Shown piece by piece: positions 1 through 5,234 of a stretch of 6,788 bases of DNA. Positions within the stretch are counted from its first letter, which is position 1. Every line of letters begins with the position of its first letter. Origin of the DNA: an uncultured Rhodocyclaceae bacterium. Lineage in GTDB: Bacteria > Pseudomonadota > Gammaproteobacteria > Burkholderiales > Rhodocyclaceae. Location of the stretch: assembly GCA_903930805.1 (NCBI GenBank), contig CAIYZZ010000251.1, positions 1-6,788 of the forward strand. Reading direction: 5' to 3'. The position numbers and the translations under genes were made by a program. The notes below the pieces were generated by a model. That model was not told where the DNA came from and made no database searches. It saw nothing but the letters and a program-made list of their open reading frames with translations.

Positions 1-630
1 ATCGATGGTGCCCTTTTCCAGTGCGGGGTAGATGTCCGAGCCGGGAATCTGCTGCGTGACCATGCCTAACGCCGAGAACACAGCGCCGCCGAGGCCCGCG
101 ATGCGCATCTTGACGCCCTTGCAATCGGCCAGCGTGTTGATTTCCTTCTTGAACCAGCCGCCCATCTGCACGCCGGTATTGCCACCGGCGAAGGAAATAA
201 TGTTGTAGTTGCTGTAGAAATCGTCGAGCAGCTTCTGACCGCCGCCGTAGTATATCCATGCGTTCATCTGGCGGCAGTTCATGCCGAAGGGGATCGCCGT
301 GCCGAAACCGAAAGTGCGGTCCTTGCCGACGAAATAATACGAGCAGGTGTGGCAAGCCTCCACTGTGCCGTTCTGCGTCACATCCAGTGCCTGCGGGCCG
401 GGGGCTATTTCGCCGCTGGCAAATACCTGCACGGTAAACTTGCCGCCGGTCATCGCGGCGAGGCGCTTGGACAGTACCTCAGCGCCGCCATAGATGGTGT
501 CAAGGCTCTTGGGAAAGCTGGAGGTCAGTCGCCACTTGATGGTGGGCAATTCGGCGGCAATCGCGGGTGCCACACCGGCGGCCAGGATACCGGTCAGGCC
601 GGCGTGCTGCAGAAACTTGCGTCGTTCCAT
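1..630 (-). CDS. TRAP transporter solute-binding protein, DctP family (TakP-like), N-terminal part
   Basis: Periplasmic binding protein of a tripartite ATP-independent periplasmic (TRAP) transporter. It captures an organic-acid substrate and hands it to the DctQM membrane subunits. The 210 codons visible are open to the left edge; the family usually has about 330-370 residues, so roughly the last 40 percent lies outside. The N-terminus is a Tat signal: twin arginines at residues 3-4 in ERRKFL, a hydrophobic stretch at 11-24, and a likely cleavage near AIAA (23-26). The TakP-type hallmarks follow in order: SYYFVGK (97-103), IPFGMN (113-118), AWIYYGGG (124-131), NTGVQMGGWFKKEI (151-164), KMRIAGLGG (174-182) and EKGTID (205-210). 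The Arg of KMRI and the Gln of GVQMGG lie in the substrate-site segments of this family, which suggests 2-oxo-acid or related carboxylate substrates (inference). The start is well supported: AAGGAG lies 7-8 nt upstream. CxxC at 93-96 is unusual. The dctQ and dctM partners are not in the window. Confidence 0.93.
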   Translation of the reverse strand, partial: MERRKFLQHAGLTGILAAGVAPAIAAELPTIKWRLTSSFPKSLDTIYGGAEVLSKRLAAMTGGKFTVQVFASGEIAPGPQALDVTQNGTVEACHTCSYYFVGKDRTFGFGTAIPFGMNCRQMNAWIYYGGGQKLLDDFYSNYNIISFAGGNTGVQMGGWFKKEINTLADCKGVKMRIAGLGGAVFSALGMVTQQIPGSDIYPALEKGTID

Positions 631-638
631 ACATCATC

Positions 639-644
639 TCCTTG
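639..644 (-). promoter_or_regulatory. Ribosome binding site of the TRAP binding-protein gene
   Basis: On the minus strand AAGGAG precedes the ATG at 630-628 by about 8 nt. This is a strong Shine-Dalgarno sequence. It fixes the start over two nearby out-of-frame ATGs that lie between it and the chosen start. Confidence 0.7.
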
Positions 645-656
645 GAATTATTGGAA

Positions 657-676
657 CGCCCTGCGGCCGCAGGGCG
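657..676. repeat. Perfect 20-bp palindrome upstream of the TRAP binding-protein gene
   Basis: The half-site CGCCCTGCGG is followed directly by its exact reverse complement, so the 20-bp palindrome has no spacer. It sits in the 86-bp gap between the pmbA stop and the TRAP-gene start, about 12 bp upstream of the ribosome binding site. There is no T-run after it on either strand, so it is not a classic intrinsic terminator. It could be an operator for a dimeric regulator, or an RNA hairpin in the leader. Its function is inferred only. Confidence 0.6.
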
Positions 677-684
677 ATGGCGAA

Positions 685-712
685 ATACTACACCTAAAGT
701 TTGAGCAATAAA
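685..712 (-). promoter_or_regulatory. Weak candidate promoter for the TRAP binding-protein gene
   Basis: On the minus strand TTTATT (712-707) and TAGTAT (690-685) are separated by 16 bp, a weak sigma-70-like pair in the only AT-rich part of this gap. Transcription would begin near 678, just before the palindrome at 657-676. The match is modest, so the gene may instead be read through from pmbA. Confidence 0.25.
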
Positions 713-716
713 CGAC

Positions 717-2075
717 TCAACTGCCCGCCACGGTCATGCGGTTAACCACAATCGAGCCCACCGTGCGTGAACCGCGCGTCACGACATCGCGCCCGACCAT
801 GTCAATGCCGGCGAACATGTCGCGCAGGTTGCCCGCGATGGTGATCTCCTGCACCGGATAGGCAATCTCGCCCTTCTCGACCCAGTAGCCCACGGCACCG
901 CGCGAGTAGTCGCCCGTCACGTAGTTGATGCCGTGGCCGAGTAGCTCCGTCACCAGCAGGCCGGTGCCCATTGCCTTGAGCATGCCGGCGAAATCGGCGG
1001 GTGCATCCGGACTGTGTGCAACCAATAAATTGTGGCTGCCGCCGGCGTTGCCGGTGGTTTGCATGCCGAGCTTTCTGGCTGTGTAGGTCGAGAGGAAATA
1101 AGCTTGCAGCTCGCCATTGGCGACTACGGTGCGATCCTGCGTCGCCACACCGTCGTCGTCGAAGGGACTGGAGGCCAGGCCTTTTTTCAGGTGAGGTTTT
1201 TCCTCGATGTTCATCCATGAGGGGAAGATGCGCTTGCCAAGTGAGTCGACAAGAAAACTGGCCTTGCGGTACAGACTGCCACCGCTCACGGCATGGACGA
1301 AGCTGCCGATCAACATGGACGCCAGCGGCGCTTCGAGCATCACCTTGCACTGACGTGTCTTGAGTTTTTTTGCCCCGAGGCGTGACAGCGTGCGCCGCGC
1401 GGCGTAATCACCGATGACCTCCGGTGCGGCCAGGTCATTCGCATCGCGCCAGCCCGAGTACCAGTCGTCACGCTGCATGTCCTTGCCCCCCTTACCACCT
1501 TGTGCGATGGGCACACAGGAGATGAAATGGCGCGTCGAAGGAAACCCGCCCATGAAGCCGAGGCTGTTGGCCGAGATGAAATGCGCGGCATGGGCCGATA
1601 CGGTCGCACCCTCGGAATTCTTGATCAGCGGACTCACAGCGAATGCCGCCTGCTCGCTGCGACGGGCGATCTCGATGGCATCCTCGACGAGAATCGGCCA
1701 GGGATGATAAAGATCGAGATCCATGGCGTCGGTGTCGTGCGCGAGTAGCTCTGGCGCGGGCAGACCGGCGCAGGGGTCTTCAGCGGTAAAGCGCGCGATC
1801 GACAGCGCCGCCTCGACGGTTGCCTGCAACGCCGCCGACGAAAAATCCGAGGTACTGGCATGGCCGCTGCGCTGGCCGAGATAGACGGTGATGCCGATAC
1901 CCTTGTCGCGGTTGAATTCGATGGTCTCGACTGCGCCTTTGCGGACGGTGACCGACTGGCCGTAGCCCTCGGAAACATCGGTTTCGCAGGCGCTGGCACC
2001 GCAGCGTGCGGCGTGATGCAGGACATCGGTGGCGAGTTGGCGCAGTTGGGCGGAGGTAAATGAAAACGCGGACAT
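717..2075 (-). CDS. pmbA: Metalloprotease-like protein PmbA/TldE
   Basis: TldE (PmbA) is the partner of TldD in a cytoplasmic heterodimeric protease. In E. coli the complex matures microcin B17 and clears CcdA-type unfolded peptides. The 452 residues match the usual length (E. coli about 450), and similarity runs end to end. Recognisable blocks are VETIEFNRDKGIGITVY (49-65), GHASTSDFS (71-79), the PCAG segment (101-104), GGSLYRKASFLVDSLGK (265-281), GLASSPFDDDGV (299-310), TELLGHGINYVTGDYSRGA (376-394) and EITIAGNLRDM (410-420). Where TldD carries its HExxxH zinc site, this protein has SFVHAVSGG (258-266), so the catalytic motif is missing, as expected for TldE rather than TldD. The ATG start matches the family N-terminus, but no clear Shine-Dalgarno precedes it. 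It diverges from darP across 46 bp, an arrangement also known from E. coli. tldD is not in the window. Confidence 0.95.
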   Translation of the reverse strand: MSAFSFTSAQLRQLATDVLHHAARCGASACETDVSEGYGQSVTVRKGAVETIEFNRDKGIGITVYLGQRSGHASTSDFSSAALQATVEAALSIARFTAEDPCAGLPAPELLAHDTDAMDLDLYHPWPILVEDAIEIARRSEQAAFAVSPLIKNSEGATVSAHAAHFISANSLGFMGGFPSTRHFISCVPIAQGGKGGKDMQRDDWYSGWRDANDLAAPEVIGDYAARRTLSRLGAKKLKTRQCKVMLEAPLASMLIGSFVHAVSGGSLYRKASFLVDSLGKRIFPSWMNIEEKPHLKKGLASSPFDDDGVATQDRTVVANGELQAYFLSTYTARKLGMQTTGNAGGSHNLLVAHSPDAPADFAGMLKAMGTGLLVTELLGHGINYVTGDYSRGAVGYWVEKGEIAYPVQEITIAGNLRDMFAGIDMVGRDVVTRGSRTVGSIVVNRMTVAGS

Positions 2076-2108
2076 AGGGAATGGGAGAGTTGGGCGAAGG
2101 CGCGAAGT

Positions 2109-2114
2109 TATAAT
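2109..2114 (+). promoter_or_regulatory. Candidate -10 element of darP (leaderless start)
   Basis: An exact TATAAT ends 7 nt before the GTG start of darP, placing the transcription start at or next to the start codon. No convincing -35 hexamer is seen 16-18 bp upstream; TTGGGC at 2090-2095 is too close. The absence of a Shine-Dalgarno upstream of the GTG fits a leaderless mRNA. Promoter use is inference. Confidence 0.45.
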
Positions 2115-2121
2115 CTTACCC

Positions 2122-2637
2122 GTGGAAACCTACGACAAGCCCAGTAAAAGCGCCGTCAAGCGCGAGATGACCGATCTGCAGACGCTTGGCGCCGATTTGG
2201 TGGCACTCTCGAAAGACCAGTTGAAGAAGGTCGAACTGCCCGATGATCTGCGCGATGCCGTGCGTGACGCCCAGCGGTTTACTCAGCACGGTGCCCATCG
2301 CCGCCAGTTGCAATTCATCGGCAAACTCATGCGCGGCCTTGACCCTGAACCGATTCGCGCCGCGCTCGACGAAATCAATGGTGTCTCGGCGACAGCCAAC
2401 GCGCGCCTGCATGCGCTGGAACGCCTGCGTACCAGTTTCCTCGAAGACGAAGCGGTGATCGGTGAAATTGCCGCCGCGCACCCGGATGCCGACTTGCAGC
2501 ACCTGCGCCAACTGCGCCGCAATGCGCTCAAGGAACAGCAACTCGGCAAACCGCCGCGCGCGTTTCGCGAGCTGTATCGGGTGCTGCGCGAGCTGCAGGC
2601 AGTCACGGAAGTTCAAGAAAGTGCGCCAGATGAGTGA
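2122..2637 (+). CDS. darP: Ribosome biogenesis factor DarP (YjgA, DUF615)
   Basis: DarP (formerly YjgA) binds pre-50S ribosomal particles and assists late maturation around the peptidyl-transferase centre of 23S rRNA. From a GTG start the protein has 171 residues, close to the E. coli length of about 183. The family's N-terminal block is present: KPSKSAVKREMTDLQTLG (6-23), followed by LVALSKDQLKKVELPDDL. The central segment RRQLQFIGKLMR and the charged helical C-terminus (LRQLRRNALKEQQLGKPPRAFRELYR region) are also typical. The same frame stays open upstream to an ATG at 2029, but that start would overlap pmbA and add non-family sequence. GTG 2122 begins just before the conserved block, directly after a TATAAT. 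The next in-frame ATG (2167) would cut into the conserved block. The stop overlaps the start of mog by 8 bp, implying translational coupling. Confidence 0.92.
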   Translation: METYDKPSKSAVKREMTDLQTLGADLVALSKDQLKKVELPDDLRDAVRDAQRFTQHGAHRRQLQFIGKLMRGLDPEPIRAALDEINGVSATANARLHALERLRTSFLEDEAVIGEIAAAHPDADLQHLRQLRRNALKEQQLGKPPRAFRELYRVLRELQAVTEVQESAPDE

Positions 2638-3184
2638 CGAACTGTTGATTGGCCTGGTTTCAATCTCCGACCGAGCCTCGTCCGGCGTCTATGAGGACAA
2701 GGGTATCCCCGCCCTGCAAGACTGGTTCGCCGCCACGCTGGCCTCGCCCTGGCGCATGGAAACCCGCCTGATTCCCGATGAACAGTCGGTGATTGAGCAA
2801 ACCCTGATCGAACTGGTCGACCGCGTCGGCTGCCATCTGGTGCTGACGACGGGTGGCACCGGCCCCGCCCCGCGCGACGTGACGCCCGAAGCGACGCTGG
2901 CTGTCGCACACAAAGTAATGCCGGGTTTCGGCGAACAGATGCGCGCCGTCAGCCTGAAGTATGTGCCCACCGCCATCCTCTCAAGGCAAGTGGGCGTAAT
3001 TCGCGGCAAGGCGTTGATCCTCAATCTCCCGGGGCAACCCAAGGCCATCAAGGAAACACTCGACGGCATCTTCGCCGCCGTACCCTACTGCATCGACCTG
3101 ATCGGCGGACCTTATATCGAAACGCACGCGGACGTGATCAAGGCATTCCGGCCCAAGAGCGCGCAGCGGCCAAGCCCAGGCTGA
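2630..3184 (+). CDS. mog: Molybdopterin adenylyltransferase Mog
   Basis: Mog adenylates molybdopterin (MPT + ATP to MPT-AMP), activating it for molybdate insertion by MoeA in molybdenum-cofactor synthesis in the cytoplasm. The 184-residue protein is near the usual length (E. coli Mog about 195). N-terminal IGLVSISDRASSGVYEDKG (7-25) and TTGGTGPAPRDVTPEAT (73-89) are the signature MoCF-binding motifs. Asp50 in IPDEQ and Asp83 in PRDVTPE correspond to the two aspartates known to be essential in E. coli Mog. ALILNLPGQPKAIKETL follows near residues 127-143. The C-terminal tail KAFRPKSA is, as I recall it, common in betaproteobacterial Mog proteins. The ATG at 2630 lies inside the end of darP. In-frame sequence upstream of it is only darP read in another frame. 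The last 15 codons, stop included, recur at 5237-5281 (see the repeats). Confidence 0.95.
   Translation: MSDELLIGLVSISDRASSGVYEDKGIPALQDWFAATLASPWRMETRLIPDEQSVIEQTLIELVDRVGCHLVLTTGGTGPAPRDVTPEATLAVAHKVMPGFGEQMRAVSLKYVPTAILSRQVGVIRGKALILNLPGQPKAIKETLDGIFAAVPYCIDLIGGPYIETHADVIKAFRPKSAQRPSPG
3138..3184. repeat. Left copy of diverged direct repeat (mog 3' end)
   Basis: Positions 3138-3162 match 5235-5259 at 23 of 25 bases; both differences are at third codon positions of the mog frame. From AAG at 3140 to the mog stop at 3184 is 45 bases. This is the same length as the open tail in the right copy (5237-5281), with about 33 of 45 identical by hand alignment. Read antisense, this copy encodes RSWAGMP followed by a stop, echoing RSWAETP-stop of the aminopeptidase in the right copy. 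Similarity stops abruptly on both sides. Confidence 0.75.
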
Positions 3185-3220
3185 AGCGCCGTCCCGCCAG
3201 CGCCGACTTTAAGTCTGAAT

Positions 3221-3250
3221 AAACCAGCAGGCCACCTGGCGGTTTCTTTA
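3221..3250 (+). terminator. Probable intrinsic terminator after mog
   Basis: AAACCAGCAGG (3221-3231) pairs with CCTGGCGGTTT (3235-3245) across a CCA loop, with two internal mismatches. The right arm runs into TTTCTTTA. It lies 37 bp after the mog stop and would end the darP-mog transcript. A further small inverted repeat, GACTT-T-AAGTC, is at 3205-3215. Confidence 0.5.
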
Positions 3251-3258
3251 CCAAGTGC

Positions 3259-3264
3259 TATATT
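3259..3264 (+). promoter_or_regulatory. Weak candidate -10 element for the FliD-like gene
   Basis: TATATT lies 32 bp upstream of the ATG in a locally AT-rich stretch just after the mog terminator, so it is well placed to start a new transcript. No good -35 hexamer is seen at 16-18 bp spacing. Low certainty. Confidence 0.25.
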
Positions 3265-3283
3265 GAAAAAGCCATGTATGGGG

Positions 3284-3288
3284 AAGGA
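3284..3288 (+). promoter_or_regulatory. Ribosome binding site of the FliD-like gene
   Basis: AAGGA ends 8 nt before the ATG at 3297, inside a purine-rich run. It supports this start codon. Confidence 0.6.
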
Positions 3289-3296
3289 TTTTCGAT

Positions 3297-3983
3297 ATGA
3301 ACGTTACTGGTATAGCCAATCTTTATCGGAGTCTGCAGGCTAACGCCGCAGCGCCGGTCGATCCGGTGCAGAAAGGCTTGGAAAGGGCCACTGCGCGGCT
3401 GGAAGCCCAAAGGCAGACGAATCAAGTTCAATTGTCAGCGTATGGGCAGGTGAAGTCTGGGCTTTCACGTATTGAGGACGCCGGCAAGACACTGACAGCG
3501 TCCGGCACTGTTTCTCCTGCGGATACCAAAAAGGCACTTCAGTCCTTGGTATCTGCTTATAACGAAACTCGTACTGCCGCGGCTTCGACTGATCCCGGGT
3601 ATGCGAGCAATGCAGCAAATTCATTGCGCCGCGGAGTATCCACCAGCAGCATGCGTTCCGATCTGGCATCCTTGGGGATTACACAGAAGGGTGACGGTTC
3701 GCTCTCAATTGACACAAAGAAACTCGATCAGGCCCTGGCAGCCAATCCCATTGCAGTGAAAGAGGCTGCGTCAAGAGTTGGGGGGCAACTACAGGAAAGC
3801 GCCACGAAGTCACTGAGCGAAAATGGTGGCATAAACAGGACGTTGAACGCTTTGGGTTCGCGAGCACAGCAGATCGGGATACAGCAGACCAGCATTCAAA
3901 GTCTGACAACTACTCAGACATCTTCGAGCGGGACTAACAGTTCCACAGGGATCGACAGCTACCTACGGATATTCTCAATGTAG
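3297..3983 (+). CDS. Miniature FliD-like (flagellar hook-associated protein 2-like) protein
   Basis: A 228-residue protein with no signal peptide or membrane segment. Two parts resemble FliD, the flagellar filament cap. Residues about 23-66 look like the N-terminal coil (LERATARLEAQRQTNQ, then QLSAYGQVKSGLSRIEDAGKTL). Residues about 78-155 look like the start of the C-terminal domain: ALQSLVSAYNETR, then the family-like pattern LASLGITQKGDGSLSIDTKKLDQALAANP (124-151). Full FliD proteins are about 400-600 residues; here the large middle domains that form the cap plate are missing, so the two coil halves are nearly fused. The tail (200-218) is rich in Ser and Thr. The start has a good AAGGA site. 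The metalloprotease-like gene follows 20 bp later on the same strand. The codon mix is less GC-biased than in mog or pmbA. FliD kinship is judged from pattern only, and the function is unknown. Confidence 0.7.
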   Translation: MNVTGIANLYRSLQANAAAPVDPVQKGLERATARLEAQRQTNQVQLSAYGQVKSGLSRIEDAGKTLTASGTVSPADTKKALQSLVSAYNETRTAAASTDPGYASNAANSLRRGVSTSSMRSDLASLGITQKGDGSLSIDTKKLDQALAANPIAVKEAASRVGGQLQESATKSLSENGGINRTLNALGSRAQQIGIQQTSIQSLTTTQTSSSGTNSSTGIDSYLRIFSM

Positions 3984-4003
3984 ATGGACAATGCGGAGTG
4001 ATG

Positions 4004-4600
4004 ATGGTTACGCTTGGCTCCTCACTCAATGCCCCCGCTGCCCTCGAAATAGGAAGTCGGTTTGCCGCCCAGCGGAAGCAAGACAGTTCGGTTTTGCAGC
4101 GGAATGATGGTTTCACCGCCAGGATTAGTAACCAAACTTCACGGCAGTCTGGCGAGAAGTCGTTGACTCCTGAAGAACAAAGTCAGCTTGCCAAGCTACA
4201 GCAAATAGACCGGACCGTTCGTGCCCATGAGCAGGCACATGTCTCTGCGGGCCGGGGCGTGGTTACTGGTGCTGCAAATTTCAGCTATACCTATGGACCG
4301 GATGGGAAGCAATATGCGGTTGGGGGTGAGGTTGGAATCGACACATCCACCCACGAGAAGCCCGAAGCAAATATCGACAAGGGCATCCGCATTCAAGCTG
4401 CTGCCTTGGCACCGAAAGATCCAAGCTCTCAAGACTACAGAGTCGCTGCCGTTGGCAGCCAACTTGAGGCGCAAGGGCGAGCCGATTTAGCGCAACAGCA
4501 CCGTGAGGAAACCGAACCATCGGCCGATTCGGCACGGAAGCGTATCGAGAAGGTTTATTCGGCATCTGGGGGCGAGACTTCGTTCAGTACCTTCGCGTAA
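4004..4600 (+). CDS. Putative metalloprotease, SprA-related (CJM1_0395) family
   Basis: A 198-residue protein whose core, residues about 55-160, matches the SprA-related/CJM1_0395 family of putative metalloproteases. The sequence begins with LTPEEQSQLAKLQQIDRTVR and leads into AHEQAH, giving an HExxH zinc-type motif at residues 75-79. Then come FSYTYGPDGKQYAVGGEVGID (93-113) and the block LAPKDPSSQDYRVAAVGSQLEAQGRADL (135-162). Glu109 in GGEV could be a third metal ligand (inference). The N-terminal 50 residues are low in conservation signals and polar; no signal peptide is seen. The frame contains GTG 3998, ATG 4001 and ATG 4004. GGAG at 3995-3998 is best spaced for 4004. The gene begins 20 bp after the FliD-like gene and is probably cotranscribed with it. 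Substrate and role are unknown. An entirely non-catalytic role is possible, since activity of this family is, to my knowledge, only predicted. Confidence 0.8.
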   Translation: MVTLGSSLNAPAALEIGSRFAAQRKQDSSVLQRNDGFTARISNQTSRQSGEKSLTPEEQSQLAKLQQIDRTVRAHEQAHVSAGRGVVTGAANFSYTYGPDGKQYAVGGEVGIDTSTHEKPEANIDKGIRIQAAALAPKDPSSQDYRVAAVGSQLEAQGRADLAQQHREETEPSADSARKRIEKVYSASGGETSFSTFA

Positions 4601-4618
4601 GCGATATCCCCGCTTTTT
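4599..4618 (+). terminator. Weak candidate terminator after the metalloprotease gene
   Basis: AAGCG (4599-4603, overlapping the stop codon) can pair with CGCTT (4611-4615) across a 7-nt loop, and the right arm merges into a run of five T. The stem is short, so termination is likely to be partial at best. Confidence 0.35.
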
Positions 4619-4685
4619 GATCGTAATATCTGTTGCGTATGCCCCTCCTTCCACAATCCACCGCACTTCTCCCGTCTGCTCTTCG

Positions 4686-5216
4686 ATGAGCCGCCGGGAA
4701 TCCCGCCGTCTCTTGGCAGAGGGGCTTACCGTAGCAGCCGCCAACTATCAGGTTGCCGTCGTCATCCCTCACTGCGCCGAGTGCGCGAAGCCTTGTTGTC
4801 GACTCGACCCGCTTGTCCTTGAATTAGATTGGAAGCAGCTCAAGGCACTCTGGCAGATCAAAGAGTCTCGCACTGCTTTCGACAGGCGGATCTCCTCGGG
4901 TAAGGGCCCCGAGGAGATCCGGGCGAGGGATGGGCTTTACTACGTCCATCGCAAAGTCTGCCCCGCCTACGACGAAGCGCACCGCTCGTGCCGAGTCTAT
5001 GATCGGGAACTCAAGCCTTCGGGTTGCACGGACTTCCCGGTGTACCAGGATCGAGGCAGCGTCGTCGCAGACCTTCGCTGCGAAGCTGTGGACCTCAAGG
5101 TGCTAACGACCTGGATTGCTCGATCTGCCGGGCGAGAGTTTCGCATCGTTCAGTCCGCCAACGAGGAGTTCCCTTTTCTGGTCTCGCTGTCGGTGAGGAG
5201 GATGGCCACCAAGTGA
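4686..5216 (+). CDS. YkgJ family cysteine cluster protein
   Basis: A 176-residue protein of the YkgJ (CxxCxxxCC) family. These small cytoplasmic proteins are predicted to bind zinc or an Fe-S cluster; their biochemical role is not established. The cysteines fall in the expected order: C30, C33, C37 and C38 in HCAECAKPCCRL, then C92 (KVCPAY), C102 (SCRVYDRELKPSGC, ending at C114) and a last C132 (LRC). The segment CRVYDRELKPSGCTDFP matches the family's C.iY..RP..C..fP pattern. The frame is open upstream to 4503, but that part overlaps the metalloprotease gene and reads as non-protein sequence. ATG 4686 is the only plausible Met, yet it has no Shine-Dalgarno. A perfect 14-bp inverted repeat lies inside the gene at 4888-4922. 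It ends 18 bp before the convergent aminopeptidase stop and 20 bp before the second mog-tail repeat. It is more GC-rich than the two genes before it. Confidence 0.85.
   Translation: MSRRESRRLLAEGLTVAAANYQVAVVIPHCAECAKPCCRLDPLVLELDWKQLKALWQIKESRTAFDRRISSGKGPEEIRARDGLYYVHRKVCPAYDEAHRSCRVYDRELKPSGCTDFPVYQDRGSVVADLRCEAVDLKVLTTWIARSAGREFRIVQSANEEFPFLVSLSVRRMATK
4888..4922. repeat. Perfect 14-bp inverted repeat inside the ykgJ-like gene
   Basis: CGGATCTCCTCGGG (4888-4901) is followed by a 7-nt spacer and then its exact reverse complement (4909-4922). Codons 68-79 of the YkgJ-like protein lie across it. An RNA hairpin this stable inside a coding region is unexpected by chance. No T-run follows, so it is not an obvious terminator. 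Confidence 0.8.
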
Positions 5217-5234
5217 CGCTTTGCGTAGCGGCTC

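Noticed and set aside
349..711. Plus-strand open frame opposite the TRAP gene
   Set aside because: It is a shadow of the high-GC minus-strand gene and has no recognisable motif.
2029..2121. Upstream ATG extension of darP
   Set aside because: The frame is open, but it overlaps the pmbA start region, and the extra residues do not resemble DarP. The family block begins just after GTG 2122.
2462..2629. N-terminal extension of mog
   Set aside because: It lies wholly inside darP in another frame and precedes the canonical Mog N-terminus.
3220..3246. Sigma-28 (flagellar) promoter before the FliD-like gene
   Set aside because: TAAA followed after 15 nt by GCGGTTTC matches only half of the GCCGATAA box and coincides with the mog terminator hairpin.
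4503..4685. N-terminal extension of the ykgJ-like protein
   Set aside because: It overlaps the metalloprotease gene, and the reading looks like random out-of-frame sequence.
5217..5230. Bidirectional terminator between the ykgJ-like gene and the aminopeptidase
   Set aside because: Only a 4-bp stem (CGCT/AGCG) without a T-run on either strand.
3185..5234. Insertion sequence or integron cassette
   Set aside because: No transposase, integrase, terminal inverted repeats or attC-like site was seen; only the flanking direct repeat supports insertion.
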